From contig CAYUZB010000003.1 in assembly GCA_964449565.1 (NCBI GenBank), positions 1 through 64,000 on the forward strand: a stretch of 64,000 nucleotides of DNA, given 5' to 3'. Within the stretch, counting starts at the first letter, position 1, and the number at the start of each line of letters is the position of its first letter. Positions 25,694 to 34,992 of the stretch are shown piece after piece. Both the position numbers and the translations under genes were made by a program. The stretch comes from Granulosicoccus sp964449565. GTDB lineage: Bacteria > Pseudomonadota > Gammaproteobacteria > Granulosicoccales > Granulosicoccaceae. Below the pieces are notes generated by a model. That model did no database searches and was not told where the DNA came from. It worked only from the letters and a program-made list of their open reading frames with translations.

Positions 25694-27235
25694 CTACCAG
25701 CTTCCGTTGGCCTTGTAGGCCTCAAGACCCTTCTTGAACGCCGCTTCGATGTTGTCGTTCCAGTCACCGCTTTGCTCAACCTGGTCAAGAAGGTCTTGAT
25801 GATTGCTGCGGAAGTGGGCATGCATACCCTCTTCAAAGCTGACGATCTTGGAGACATCAACATCATCCAGGAAGCCTTCGTTCGCCGCATACAGAGAAAC
25901 ACCCATCTCGGAGATGGAAAGAGGCGAGTACTGCTTCTGCTTCATGAGTTCGGTAACTCGCTGACCACGCTCAAGCTGCTTTCGCGTGGTTTCATCGAGA
26001 TCCGATGCAAACTGGGCGAAGGCCGCAAGTTCACGATACTGAGCCAGTGCCAGTCGAACACCACCACCGAGCTTCTTGATGATCTTGGTCTGGGCTGCAC
26101 CACCTACACGTGATACGGACAAACCCGCGTTGATCGCAGGACGAATACCGGCGTTGAACAGATCGGTTTCAAGGAAGATCTGACCATCGGTGATAGAGAT
26201 AACGTTGGTCGGTACGAAGGCCGATACGTCACCTGCTTGCGTTTCGATGATTGGCAGAGCGGTCAGTGAACCTGTCTTGCCCTTGACTTCACCATTGGTG
26301 AACTTCTCGACATAGTCAGAGTTGACGCGACAAGCACGCTCAAGCAGACGTGAATGCAGATAGAAAACATCACCGGGATAAGCTTCACGACCTGGTGGAC
26401 GACGCAGCAGCAGTGATACCTGACGGTAGGCCCATGCCTGTTTGGTCAGATCGTCATACACGATCAGCGCATCTTCACCACGATCAAGGAAGTATTCACC
26501 CATTGAGCAGCCCGCATAAGGGGCGATGTACTGCATCGCAGCAGAGTCTGACGCACCAGCCGCAACAATGATCGTGTGTTCAAGCGCACCGTGCTCTTCA
26601 AGCTTGGTCACAACATTCGCAATTGTTGATTGCTTCTGACCAATTGCCACGTAGACACATTTGATGCCTGTGCCTTTCTGGTTGATGATCGCATCAACCG
26701 CTACCGCCGTCTTTCCGGTCTGTCGGTCACCGATGATCAGCTCTCGCTGGCCTCGACCAACCGGTACCATCGCATCGATTGACTTCAAGCCGGTCTGTAC
26801 CGGTTGATCAACTGATTGACGCTCGATTACACCCGGTGCAACACGCTCGATCGGTGAGGTTAATTTGGTTTCAATCGGTCCTTTGCCGTCGATCGGCTCA
26901 CCGAGTGAGTTGACGACACGACCAAGTAACTCAGGGCCCACAGGCACTTCAAGAATACGGCCGGTGCACTGAACCTTGTCACCTTCTGACAAGCTTTCAT
27001 AGTCACCCAGTACAACCGCACCAACTGAATCTCTTTCAAGGTTCAGCGCCAAGCCATAAAGGTCGTTTGAAAATGACAGCATCTCACCTGACATGGCATC
27101 GGTCAGACCATGGATCTTGACGATACCGTCGTTCAGGCTGACGATCGTACCTTCGGTACGTGCATCGGCAGACGCTTCGAAATTACCAATCCGTGCCTTG
27201 ATCAGTTCACTGATTTCGGATGGGTTCAATTGCAT
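25694..27235 (-). CDS. atpA: F-type ATP synthase alpha subunit
   Basis: A 513-residue non-catalytic nucleotide-binding subunit of F1. It has Walker A GDRQTGKTA, the VYVAIGQKQST segment and the signature PAINAGLSVSRVGGAAQ. The length equals that of E. coli AtpA. The start (MQLNPSEISELIKARI) is the conserved one. It is separated from atpH by 98 bases and from atpG by 59. Confidence 0.99.
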   Translation of the reverse strand: MQLNPSEISELIKARIGNFEASADARTEGTIVSLNDGIVKIHGLTDAMSGEMLSFSNDLYGLALNLERDSVGAVVLGDYESLSEGDKVQCTGRILEVPVGPELLGRVVNSLGEPIDGKGPIETKLTSPIERVAPGVIERQSVDQPVQTGLKSIDAMVPVGRGQRELIIGDRQTGKTAVAVDAIINQKGTGIKCVYVAIGQKQSTIANVVTKLEEHGALEHTIIVAAGASDSAAMQYIAPYAGCSMGEYFLDRGEDALIVYDDLTKQAWAYRQVSLLLRRPPGREAYPGDVFYLHSRLLERACRVNSDYVEKFTNGEVKGKTGSLTALPIIETQAGDVSAFVPTNVISITDGQIFLETDLFNAGIRPAINAGLSVSRVGGAAQTKIIKKLGGGVRLALAQYRELAAFAQFASDLDETTRKQLERGQRVTELMKQKQYSPLSISEMGVSLYAANEGFLDDVDVSKIVSFEEGMHAHFRSNHQDLLDQVEQSGDWNDNIEAAFKKGLEAYKANGSW

Positions 27236-27333
27236 GACTTCAATCCTCTAGAAACTGGTTTGCCGATAACAGATGCGCATCGCACTTAACAGTGCAGCAG
27301 CAGTCCGATACCGACCATTGACTACTCGCGTCG

Positions 27334-27870
27334 TCAATTGGCGACGACGCGTTCAAGATTTTCCACACGCCCTTTCAAAGAACCGTCGATGACGAGATCT
27401 CCAGCCCGGATGATGGCGCCGCCGATGAGGTCTGAGTCGATCTCATTGACAATGCGCACCTTTCGGTTCAGACGCTTGGACAAGGCAGCAATGATCTTGT
27501 CGCTTTGTGCGTCGGTCAGTTCAAAGGCTGACGTTACCGTCGCTTCGATCTCACCTTCCGCATCACTGCGCAAGCTCTCATAGATACCGTGGATGTCTGG
27601 AATCAGTGACAAGCGATTGTTTTCAGACAACAGGCGAATGAAATTACGACCCTTGTCGTTCAATTCATCGCCGGTGACTTTCTCGATCATCGATGCACGA
27701 TCCTGATGCGTAAGACCAGGCATGGCGAGACGTTCCGCCATTTCCGGGCTCTGCACCACAGCCGACCAAAACGCCAATTTACCGGACCAGCTATCGAACT
27801 CACTGGACTCCTGAGCCATTTCAAAAACGGCTTTCGCGTAAGGTCGTGCTGCTGTAGTGAAATCAGCCAT
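27334..27870 (-). CDS. atpH: F-type ATP synthase delta subunit
   Basis: A 178-residue peripheral-stalk protein that ties the b subunits to the top of F1. The N-terminal helical domain begins TAARPYAKAVFEMA, and the C-terminal part has VNEIDSDLIGGAIIRAGD, the typical delta signature. Three bases separate it from atpF. Confidence 0.97.
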   Translation of the reverse strand: MADFTTAARPYAKAVFEMAQESSEFDSWSGKLAFWSAVVQSPEMAERLAMPGLTHQDRASMIEKVTGDELNDKGRNFIRLLSENNRLSLIPDIHGIYESLRSDAEGEIEATVTSAFELTDAQSDKIIAALSKRLNRKVRIVNEIDSDLIGGAIIRAGDLVIDGSLKGRVENLERVVAN

Positions 27871-27873
27871 CGC

Positions 27874-28344
27874 TTAGATTTGGCCTACGAGATCATCCAG
27901 AACCTTGGCATGCGCATCGGCATTGACTTCGGATCCGAGAATCTTCTTGGCGCCATCTACGGCAATAGAACCCACTTGCTTGCGCAAGGTTTCTCGAGCG
28001 GTAACCACTTCTTGCTCGATCTCTGCTTGCGCCGATGCTTTCAGGCGTTCGCCTTCAGAGCGTGCAGTGTTTTTGGATTCTTCGACAATTTCATTGCCAC
28101 GCTTTTGCGCAGCCGCAACGATCTCTGCAGCTTGCGCTTTCGCGTCCTGCACCATCGTTGCAATTTCGGCCTCTGCTTCTTCGCGTCGCTGCGCGCCCTG
28201 TTCGGCTGCAGCGAGACTTTCCGCTATTTTCTCCTGACGTTCGCGCAGCGCACCCATGACAGGTGGCCACACGTACTTCATGCAGAACATAACGAAGATC
28301 GCGAACGAGATAGCCTGACCAATCAATGTAAGATTCAGGTTCAC
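27874..28344 (-). CDS. atpF: F-type ATP synthase b subunit
   Basis: A 156-residue peripheral-stalk subunit. It has one N-terminal membrane helix (LNLTLIGQAISFAIFVMFCM), then the KYVWPPV kink and a long charged coiled coil rich in Ala, Glu, Gln and Lys that dimerises. The length matches E. coli AtpF (156). A single b gene is present; there is no b-prime. Confidence 0.97.
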   Translation of the reverse strand: MNLNLTLIGQAISFAIFVMFCMKYVWPPVMGALRERQEKIAESLAAAEQGAQRREEAEAEIATMVQDAKAQAAEIVAAAQKRGNEIVEESKNTARSEGERLKASAQAEIEQEVVTARETLRKQVGSIAVDGAKKILGSEVNADAHAKVLDDLVGQI

Positions 28345-28413
28345 GTGTGCATTCCTCCTGGTTCAGCTCTAGTCACTATCTGTGTGCGTTATTCAGGCAC
28401 AAGATGCTGACTT

Positions 28414-28671
28414 TTACTGTGCAAGCTGACCGATGAACGGGTTCGCAAAAGTGAAGAACAGCGCGATACCAACGCCGATCATCGGAACCGCATCGAGAAG
28501 ACCCGCGACGATGAACATCTTGACCTGCAACATCGGAGTCATTTCAGGCTGACGAGCAGCACCTTCGAGAAAACGACCACCGAGCAAACCAAAACCAATA
28601 GCGGTGCCAAGCGCACCCAGACCAATAAGGAGAGCAACAGCGATTGCGGTGAAGCCAACTACAGTTTCCAT
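28414..28671 (-). CDS. atpE: F-type ATP synthase c subunit (proton-binding ring)
   Basis: An 85-residue hairpin of two membrane helices. The polar loop is ARQPE, and the ion-binding carboxylate is Asp60 in GLLDAVPM. The residues that make up a sodium site are not seen, so the enzyme is predicted to be proton driven, as in E. coli. The gene is separated from atpB by 126 bases, which is long for this operon and could hold a processing site or extra promoter. Confidence 0.97.
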   Translation of the reverse strand: METVVGFTAIAVALLIGLGALGTAIGFGLLGGRFLEGAARQPEMTPMLQVKMFIVAGLLDAVPMIGVGIALFFTFANPFIGQLAQ

Positions 28672-28797
28672 GACAAACTCCGGATAGATAAACAGTTGTA
28701 AATAAGAAAAATAAATGTGTAATTCGGTTGTGCTTTAAGTACTAACAAAAAAACAAGTACAGCAATTCTTCAAGCATTTAATCTTGATCTTGGAATC

Positions 28798-29640
28798 CTA
28801 GTGATGTTCGTGCGCCATACTCATGTATACGATAGTCAGCATCATGAAGATGAAGGCCTGCAAGGTAATAACAAGTATGTGGAAAATCGCCCACGGCACG
28901 GACAGCAGCCACTGCGCGTAAAACGGCAGCAATGCAATCAGGATGAAGATCAGCTCACCGGCGTACATATTGCCAAATAGTCGTAGTGCCAGTGAAATTG
29001 GTTTGGCCAGCAGGGCAACGCCCTCGAGCAGCAAATTGATGGGGACAAACAGCATCTGGACGAGCATATTGTTACTGTTGAACGGCTGAAACGCCAGCTC
29101 TTTAAAAAACCCACCAGCGCCTTTGACCTTGAGGCTGTAGTAAATCATCAGAGCAAAAACAGACAATGACAGACCCAACGTAATGTTGACGTCAGTACTT
29201 GGCACGACCTTCATATAGGGGATACCAACTGCCTCGGTCATTCGCGGAATGAGGTCGACCGGGACCAGATCCATCAAATTCATCAAGAAGACCCAGACAA
29301 AGATGGTTAGCGCCATTGGGGCGACCAGCTCATTTTTCGCATGGAAGGTTTCGCGGACGTTGGTGTCGACAAATTCGACCATCAGCTCAACGAAATTCTG
29401 TAGGGGGCCGGGTACGCCACTTGTTACATTGTCGGCCGCCTTTTTGAAAAGCCAGATAAACAGGCCACCGAGAAACACTGACCAAAAGATGGAATCGAGA
29501 TGCAGTGCCCAGAATCCCATGGCAGCGGCTTCATCTGCGCCATGCGCAATGCTGAACCCATTCTCAGGATGGATGCCCACCACCAGATTCTGCAGGTGAT
29601 GCTGAATATACTCGGTCGTTGTCGGTGCGTTGCTGGCCAT
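28798..29640 (-). CDS. atpB: F-type ATP synthase a subunit
   Basis: A 280-residue integral membrane stator. The essential arginine is in ISLALRLFGNMYAGEL, next to the FILIALLPFYAQW helix. The N-terminus (TTTEYIQHHLQNLVVG) and the C-terminus (VYMSMAHEHH) are as in other gammaproteobacterial AtpB proteins. It forms the proton half-channels beside the c-ring. Confidence 0.98.
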   Translation of the reverse strand: MASNAPTTTEYIQHHLQNLVVGIHPENGFSIAHGADEAAAMGFWALHLDSIFWSVFLGGLFIWLFKKAADNVTSGVPGPLQNFVELMVEFVDTNVRETFHAKNELVAPMALTIFVWVFLMNLMDLVPVDLIPRMTEAVGIPYMKVVPSTDVNITLGLSLSVFALMIYYSLKVKGAGGFFKELAFQPFNSNNMLVQMLFVPINLLLEGVALLAKPISLALRLFGNMYAGELIFILIALLPFYAQWLLSVPWAIFHILVITLQAFIFMMLTIVYMSMAHEHH

Positions 29641-29677
29641 GTTTTATACGACACTTCTTGATTGACGTGTTCTTGGG

Positions 29678-30085
29678 TTAGCCCTCCGGGCCCGCCCTTG
29701 AACGGATTTCCGAGCGACTCATCAAAACCGGAACAAACCAGTTGAGCGACAGCACAACCGCATATCCGGCAAAAAGAGCCAATGCATTCAATGGCTTGAC
29801 GTTGACGAATACCAAAGTAAACAACATCGCAGTCAACAGCATCTTGCCAGCAGCGCCAGCATAAAAGGACCGCACAATAAGCCGTGCTGCCCGCGCTCCG
29901 CGATGCCTGAAAGCCCGGAACGCAAAATAACAGTTAGGCAGCCAGACAATCAGACCGCCGAGAAAGGCACCCAGTGCCGCACTCTTGCCCCATGCAAATC
30001 CAATTAACCCAACCAATATGGCGCCCATCAACTGCCAGACAAGCAGTAAACGGATGACGCGCAATCGCTTTTCCGCCTGTTGCAT
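29678..30085 (-). CDS. atpI: ATP synthase accessory protein I
   Basis: A 135-residue membrane protein with four hydrophobic segments. It begins AEKRLRVIRLLLVWQLMGAI and continues LGAFLGGLIVWLPNCYFAFR, the conserved core of AtpI. It helps c-ring assembly and is not part of the final enzyme. It is first in the operon, 37 bases before atpB, so the operon promoter should lie in 30086-30240. Confidence 0.9.
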   Translation of the reverse strand: MQQAEKRLRVIRLLLVWQLMGAILVGLIGFAWGKSAALGAFLGGLIVWLPNCYFAFRAFRHRGARAARLIVRSFYAGAAGKMLLTAMLFTLVFVNVKPLNALALFAGYAVVLSLNWFVPVLMSRSEIRSRAGPEG

Positions 30086-30239
30086 GGCAACGCTCGGGTA
30101 CCAGATGAATTGAGGATTGACCTACATCGAGCGGCGGAAGTATAGCAGCGTTTCGCTCAGATTTTTGGCGATAGGGGCGTTAGATATTCACAGGCGATAT
30201 TCCCGCGGGAACAACCCGGTACTCAATTATCGCAAGAGC

Positions 30240-30269
30240 GCCGGGACCTCCCTTTTTGGAGGCCCCGGC
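30240..30269 (-). terminator. Strong hairpin after the YfaP-like surface protein gene
   Basis: A 12-bp GC-rich stem with one wobble pair (read on the minus strand, GCCGGGGCCTCC / GGAGGTCCCGGC, with a six-base A-rich loop) starts 18 bases beyond the stop of the surface protein gene and upstream of the atpI promoter region. A perfect 16-bp palindrome AGGGTTGATCAACCCT at 30273-30288 sits directly between it and the stop codon. There is no long U-run. Confidence 0.65.
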
Positions 30270-30287
30270 TACAGGGTTGATCAACCC

Positions 30288-31130
30288 TCAGGGAACGATG
30301 AAACGTGTGACTTCCACATCAGCATCACCTGGCACAAAGACTCCAGAGAAAGTACTGATTGAGCCGTTGGCGCGAACCGTCACGAGGTAATTGGTATCAC
30401 CTGCCACGCCGCAGTCACTGAAATAATCCACAACCACGGAATATTCACCGCTCGGGGGAGTCCCATCCTCATAAGTAATGTTTTCGTTGTTGATGTTATC
30501 CAGAAAACAGGCAGGGTTACTGTCCAGGTCCAGTTGTCCTCCAGCCGCTGATTGCGTAGCAGCCCAAAAAATTCGCGTACCGTCTGGCTCAATCAGCCAG
30601 ATATCCACATCAGTCGGGGTGTCCCAGCTCACGCTGACCTGAACCTCGCCGGTCCCCACTTCAATACTCTCCAGTGGCAGGATCTGAGGGCTACTGACAT
30701 CTCCAGTGGGGGTTTGTACCGCAACATTGACTTCATTCGTCGTTGATGCGACCAGTTCGGTGTTGTAAGTGACAATTGCAGACGCAGAGGTCGTAGCTTC
30801 TGGCAACAACAATTGGAAAAACCCGTCAGCATCAGAATTCACGAAAATCGTTGAAAATGGGACATCTGATTCAACCGGTAATTCCAGCGAACCACCACTG
30901 ATAACCGTTATCGGCTCGCTCGTATCAGTCAAGGCGTCCAGCGTGACTGAACCAATAGTCTCAGGAGGCGAGCCAAGAAAATACTCGCCTTGGGTATCCC
31001 CGGATACAACACTAACGATCAGACCGGTCGGTTCAGTGGGCTGAGGTTCCTCAGGTTCTGATGGAGTAACCGGGTCATCTATGGGTGGCGCTGTCGGAGT
31101 GACAGGCTCTTCGGGTGCAGTCGGCTCTGT
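30288..31130 (-). CDS. Exported surface protein with Pro/Thr/Glu-rich linker and YfaP (DUF2135)-like domain, 5' end lost in the gap
   Basis: The frame is open for 281 codons from the edge of the assembly gap to the stop at 30288-30290; the start and any signal peptide are missing. The first 38 visible residues are a low-complexity linker (for example TEPTAPEEPVTPTAPP and DDPVTPSEPEEPQPTEPTG). Then comes a beta-rich segment (SVTLDALTDTSEPITVISGG) and a C-terminal domain of about 110 residues. That domain contains VSVSWDTPTDVDIWLIEPDG, CFLDNINNENITYEDGTPPSG and VVVDYFSDCG, the pattern of YfaP/DUF2135 extracellular domains. Two cysteines (in NPACFLD and SDCGV) could pair. The function is unknown; a cell-surface location is inferred from the linker. 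Confidence 0.75.
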   Translation of the reverse strand, partial: TEPTAPEEPVTPTAPPIDDPVTPSEPEEPQPTEPTGLIVSVVSGDTQGEYFLGSPPETIGSVTLDALTDTSEPITVISGGSLELPVESDVPFSTIFVNSDADGFFQLLLPEATTSASAIVTYNTELVASTTNEVNVAVQTPTGDVSSPQILPLESIEVGTGEVQVSVSWDTPTDVDIWLIEPDGTRIFWAATQSAAGGQLDLDSNPACFLDNINNENITYEDGTPPSGEYSVVVDYFSDCGVAGDTNYLVTVRANGSISTFSGVFVPGDADVEVTRFIVP

Positions 31131-31230
31131 NNNNNNNNNNNNNNNNNNNNNNNNNNNNNNNNNNNNNNNNNNNNNNNNNNNNNNNNNNNNNNNNNNNNNN
31201 NNNNNNNNNNNNNNNNNNNNNNNNNNNNNN
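31131..31230. other. Assembly gap (100 N)
   Basis: Exactly 100 N, so its real size is unknown. It interrupts the 5' part of the surface protein gene inside its Pro/Thr/Glu-rich repeat-like linker, which probably explains the break: near-identical short repeats defeat short-read assembly. Confidence 0.95.
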
Positions 31231-31247
31231 CATAAGCTCAGCGTACA

Positions 31248-31661
31248 ATGACGGCTCCGGATAAATCATTCCAATATAATCAAAGAAAGAACTTGACATT
31301 GAAAAGCGCCAACGTTTCAACCCTGTCCATAATATTGACGACATTGCAAACAGCTTGTGTGTCTCCTGCACCTGATGTTGATAACACACCACAGAACCGA
31401 ACTACGGTCGTCAACGGTTACCAGTCTACTGAGTATTTGTCCGAAAGGAGGGTTCGCCAAATAGATGATCATGGGGAGGCTTTTCACTCAAAAACATCAG
31501 TTATTAACTGGATGACGGCTGAAAAAGAACGCGAGATTGCGTGGCAGCATTTCTTGACTGTATTGAGGAACGTAAAATCAATCAAAGCCACTGTGATTCG
31601 CGAAAGCCAGCTAACGTTTTCAGTGAAGTACAAGTGGCTTATTCGCTCTAGATTGATCTAA
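31248..31661 (+). CDS. Small hypothetical protein, possibly a lipoprotein
   Basis: A 137-residue frame beginning 18 bases after the gap; an in-frame stop at 31233 rules out a longer start in the gap. I recognise no family. A basic N-terminus and a modest hydrophobic run (STLSIILTTLQTAC) precede a cysteine followed by VSPAP, which could be a weak lipobox (QTAC), but the -3 residue is atypical. The rest is hydrophilic, with KEREIAWQHFLTVLRN as a likely helix. The stop is 4 bases before the LysE gene start, which suggests co-transcription and supports the gene being real. Low to moderate confidence. Confidence 0.45.
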   Translation: MTAPDKSFQYNQRKNLTLKSANVSTLSIILTTLQTACVSPAPDVDNTPQNRTTVVNGYQSTEYLSERRVRQIDDHGEAFHSKTSVINWMTAEKEREIAWQHFLTVLRNVKSIKATVIRESQLTFSVKYKWLIRSRLI

Positions 31662-31665
31662 AGCG

Positions 31666-32295
31666 GTGTTTGTTGACCCTGATACTCTGTGGTTGTTCGC
31701 GTTAGCTAGCGCTGCAATCATTGTCGTGCCCGGGCCCACCGTCACTGTCATCGTTGCCAATAGTCTGCGTTGCGGCCAGCGAGCTGGACTGTATAACGTA
31801 CTTGGCACACAGATCGGACTCGCCTTGATGCTGTTGGCATTAAGTTTTGGATTCAGCGCAGTTGTAAATCAACTCTCTTGGTTATTCAACTGGATACGCA
31901 TAACCGGCGCTGTGTATCTCATATGGCTAGGCATTCAACTGTGGCGGGCTAATGGCGGCACTCTAAATGACAAAGACCAGACGGGTAGCCACAAAAGCTC
32001 GATGGCTTATGTCTGGCAAGGTTTTATCGTTATCTGGTCAAATCCCAAAGCCTTGTTTTTCTTTGGTGCGTTTTTACCGCAGTTTGTCGATTCGTCCAAG
32101 GCCTTGATGCCTCAATTGGTGACCTTCGGCATTACCTTCATGCTGATCGGTGCCTTACTGGACGGCGCTTACGCGGTAGCCGCCGGCAAGGCCGGAAGTT
32201 GGTTGACTCGACAGAAAGTGATCTGGGTGGAACGAGCCTCCGGCAGCTTTTTACTGGCCGGAGGCGTCTGGTTACTGCTATCGCGACGCGCTTGA
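31666..32295 (+). CDS. LysE-family amino acid exporter
   Basis: A 209-residue inner-membrane protein with about six hydrophobic helices and the LysE/RhtB hallmarks: PGPTVTVIVANSLRCGQRAG near the N-terminus, GAVYLIWLGIQLWRA in the middle, and NPKALFFFGAFLPQFVD. It exports an amino acid or a related small molecule such as homoserine lactone; the substrate is not predictable. The GTG start lies 4 bases after the preceding hypothetical gene. Confidence 0.93.
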   Translation: MFVDPDTLWLFALASAAIIVVPGPTVTVIVANSLRCGQRAGLYNVLGTQIGLALMLLALSFGFSAVVNQLSWLFNWIRITGAVYLIWLGIQLWRANGGTLNDKDQTGSHKSSMAYVWQGFIVIWSNPKALFFFGAFLPQFVDSSKALMPQLVTFGITFMLIGALLDGAYAVAAGKAGSWLTRQKVIWVERASGSFLLAGGVWLLLSRRA

Positions 32296-32368
32296 AAACG
32301 GTGCGCCTGAAGCGATCTTAGTAATTTTTCTGCAAATTTTCTGTAAAACAAGCGGAAATGAAAAACGT

Positions 32369-32851
32369 TTACGCGAACAATGTTGCGTCCATGACGCGAA
32401 TTTCAACGTTCCTGCCACGACTTTGTGCTGTCATGGATTTTTTAAGTGCTTCGATCAATGAACCAGATCGGGTTGCTGCATCAGATGCATCAATGACTAC
32501 CGGATGAGGAATCATGGGAACCGAAACACTTTGTCCAGCTTCAAGACGCAAATCACCTTGCGTCATCAATCCAGCAAAATTAAATCGTCCTCGCTTGGTA
32601 ACTGTTTCCGCTGGAGTCAATTCAGAAATGAATGCGGTATCTTCACCGACGTTGGTCAACACTACTTCCACATCGTTGGTTTTGACAGACACGCGTGAAT
32701 GTACTCTGAGTTGCACTGAACCCTCACTTGTAGATTTCACGTCACCAAGTGCCCCGGCAAATACACCGCTTGAGACCGCTGCTGTCGCGCTGCCGGCTGC
32801 AATGGCACTGATATTCTTGAGAGTTTTGCGTTTTTTTTGATCGATCATCAA
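32369..32851 (-). CDS. Hypothetical exported protein
   Basis: A 160-residue protein of no family I recognise. The N-terminus (KKRKTLKNISAIAAGSATAA, followed by VSSGVFAGA) looks like a signal peptide, with a KR pair and a small-residue hydrophobic core reminiscent of, but not a match to, twin-arginine signals. The mature part is beta-rich (VQLRVHSRVSVKTNDVEVVL, GQSVSVPMIPHPVVIDASD), compatible with an immunoglobulin-like sandwich. It is convergent with the LysE gene and stands alone before parB. Confidence 0.55.
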   Translation of the reverse strand: MMIDQKKRKTLKNISAIAAGSATAAVSSGVFAGALGDVKSTSEGSVQLRVHSRVSVKTNDVEVVLTNVGEDTAFISELTPAETVTKRGRFNFAGLMTQGDLRLEAGQSVSVPMIPHPVVIDASDAATRSGSLIEALKKSMTAQSRGRNVEIRVMDATLFA

Positions 32852-33013
32852 ATCGTATTCCTGACTGGCTTACAAACAATCTCGCGGTTTGTTAGCGCTT
32901 TATCAAGAAAACACGGTTATATCTAACAATTAGTCACAATCTGTTGATGTTTGTGGTATTGCTACTTCAATGTTTGCAAACCATTCGCATGCATTCAAAA
33001 CATGACATTGAAA

Positions 33014-34126
33014 TCAACGAAAGTGCTTGAGGATACCTTCAAGCTCTGCGACAGAGCCGTAGTTGATCTCGAGTTTTCCAGCACCTGTACGCTTGTGCTT
33101 GATCTTGACCGGAGAGCCAAGCTTCTCACCAAGTTGTTGAGACAGACGCTCGATATCAGGATCGGACATGGTTGATTCAGAAGGTAACTTAGGCTCCTTG
33201 CCCGCTTTGATATCGCGCACAATATTCTCAACAGCACGTGATGTCATTCCGAGTTTGACAACGCGCTCGGCCAGTGCCAACTGGTCTTCCTTAGGTAGTG
33301 CAACGATCGCTCTTGCATGTCCGGTTTCCAGTTCACCTTTGTCAACCATCACCTTTACTTCATCGTGAAGTTCAAGCAGCCGCATGAGGTTAGTAACTGC
33401 AACACGTGATCGACCCACCGAGGAGGCTACCTGCTGATGCGTCATACCGAACTCATCGCATAACCGGGCGAACGCTGCCGCTTCTTCAAGCGGGTTCAAG
33501 TCTTTTCTTTGTATGTTTTCGATCAGCGATACTGCAGCAACCGAGCGGTCTTCCATTTCACGAATGATGGCAGGTATCTCGCTCATGCCGGCAAGTTGCG
33601 CGGCTCGCCAACGTCGCTCTCCAGCAACAAGCTCGTACGCATCGGCGAATGGGCGCACGATGATCGGCTGGATCATACCTTCACTTTTCAGCGACTCGGC
33701 AAGTTCCTGCAACAACTCAGGATCAAACAATCGACGAGGCTGATAAGCGCCGCGACGAATCTGGTCGATACCTAACAGGCGGAACTTGTCACCAGACTTC
33801 AAAGCGGCTTCCGGATCTGCGGCAAGCGTGGGCGGTGAAGGTTCAGCTGGCGCCCGAGCTTGCAGTGGCGCGCGATCATCATTGGCACTGGCTTGCTGAT
33901 GCGATGCCGCCGGTTCCGATGGTGATCTCGAAGACGTTGTTACGGGGGTGGCCACCGAAGTTGTTGGGGTCGCCTCAATGCCAGGAGTTGCCGCGCCCGT
34001 TTGATCGAAATCAACAGCCATCCCATCGTCGCTGGACACATCATCCTTTGATGTCGCCGAGCGGTTTCGCTGCACTCCACCCAGGAGTGCATCGAGGTTA
34101 CGACCCATACGGGATTTCTTGGCCAT
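33014..34126 (-). CDS. parB: Chromosome partitioning protein ParB
   Basis: A 370-residue DNA-binding CTPase that loads at parS sites near the origin and spreads to form the partition complex. The N-terminal 110 residues are a disordered linker rich in Ala, Pro, Thr and Ser. The conserved ParB box includes YQPRRLFDPELLQELAESLK and AGERRWRAAQLAG. The HTH (MTHQQVASSVGRSRVAVTNL) reads parS, and a C-terminal dimerisation segment (LEINYGSVAELEGILKHF) ends the protein. It directly abuts parA with no spacer. The length is above the usual 280-300 residues because of the linker. Confidence 0.97.
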   Translation of the reverse strand: MAKKSRMGRNLDALLGGVQRNRSATSKDDVSSDDGMAVDFDQTGAATPGIEATPTTSVATPVTTSSRSPSEPAASHQQASANDDRAPLQARAPAEPSPPTLAADPEAALKSGDKFRLLGIDQIRRGAYQPRRLFDPELLQELAESLKSEGMIQPIIVRPFADAYELVAGERRWRAAQLAGMSEIPAIIREMEDRSVAAVSLIENIQRKDLNPLEEAAAFARLCDEFGMTHQQVASSVGRSRVAVTNLMRLLELHDEVKVMVDKGELETGHARAIVALPKEDQLALAERVVKLGMTSRAVENIVRDIKAGKEPKLPSESTMSDPDIERLSQQLGEKLGSPVKIKHKRTGAGKLEINYGSVAELEGILKHFR

Positions 34127-34978
34127 TTACGCTTGACTCACAGACTCAGCATCGGCAGCGGCCGTTGCTGTGGATTCGGTTGGGTTTTGGGGCGCACTTG
34201 GTGCTTTGCTGGTGCGCGACTGTTGGCGGATGATCTCACCTGCAAGCGCGAGATAGGCCAGCGCCCCACGCGATGTTTTGTCGTACTGCATGATCGAGAC
34301 ACCGTGGCTAGGCGCTTCGGCCAGGCGAATATTGCGTGGCACCATCGTGTTGAATACCTGACTACCAAAATGCTGCACCAGCTGGGCGGAGACCTCTGCA
34401 CCCAAGTTGTTACGACCGTCATACATGGTGCGTAACAGACCTTCGATTTCGAGTGACGGATTGACACTCTCACGGATTCCCTCGATGGTTTCGAGTAATG
34501 CCGACAAGCCCTCGAGTGCGTAGTACTCGCATTGGATCGGCACGAGCACGCTGTCCGCGGCGACAAAAGCGTTCAAGGTCAGGACGTTCAGGGACGGCGG
34601 GCAATCGATCAGCAGATAGTCGTATTGATCTCGAACCGCGTTCAATGCGTCCTTCAAACGGCGCTCTCGGCCATCCATGTCCATCAACTGGATTTCAGCC
34701 GCGGTCAGGTCGGAATTGGCAGGCAATACATCACAACCATTTTCCTCTGAGCGAACGAGTACCGTACTGATCGGTGTTTGTTCGACCAGAATATCGTAGA
34801 CACTGGTTTCGACATCGTATTTGTCGACGCCACAGCCCATGGTGGCATTGCCCTGTGGGTCCAGGTCGATCAACAGAACACGCTTTTGCATCGACGCGAG
34901 GGCAGCGGCGAGATTCACACAAGTTGTGGTCTTCCCGACGCCACCTTTCTGGTTAGCGATGGCGATTATCCGACTCAT
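34127..34978 (-). CDS. parA: Chromosome partitioning ATPase ParA (Soj)
   Basis: A 283-residue Walker-type ATPase that moves ParB-bound origins. The start at the ATG 34976-34978 gives MSRIIAIANQKGGVGKTTT, which is the family N-terminus with the deviant Walker A motif; a start 30 bases upstream is unlikely. DLDPQGNAT and LLIDCPPSL follow as expected. The last 35 residues (Ser/Thr/Ala-rich) extend beyond most homologues. It lies between rsmG and parB, as in many gammaproteobacteria. Confidence 0.97.
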   Translation of the reverse strand: MSRIIAIANQKGGVGKTTTCVNLAAALASMQKRVLLIDLDPQGNATMGCGVDKYDVETSVYDILVEQTPISTVLVRSEENGCDVLPANSDLTAAEIQLMDMDGRERRLKDALNAVRDQYDYLLIDCPPSLNVLTLNAFVAADSVLVPIQCEYYALEGLSALLETIEGIRESVNPSLEIEGLLRTMYDGRNNLGAEVSAQLVQHFGSQVFNTMVPRNIRLAEAPSHGVSIMQYDKTSRGALAYLALAGEIIRQQSRTSKAPSAPQNPTESTATAAADAESVSQA

Positions 34979-34992
34979 ACCACAAGTGTAAC

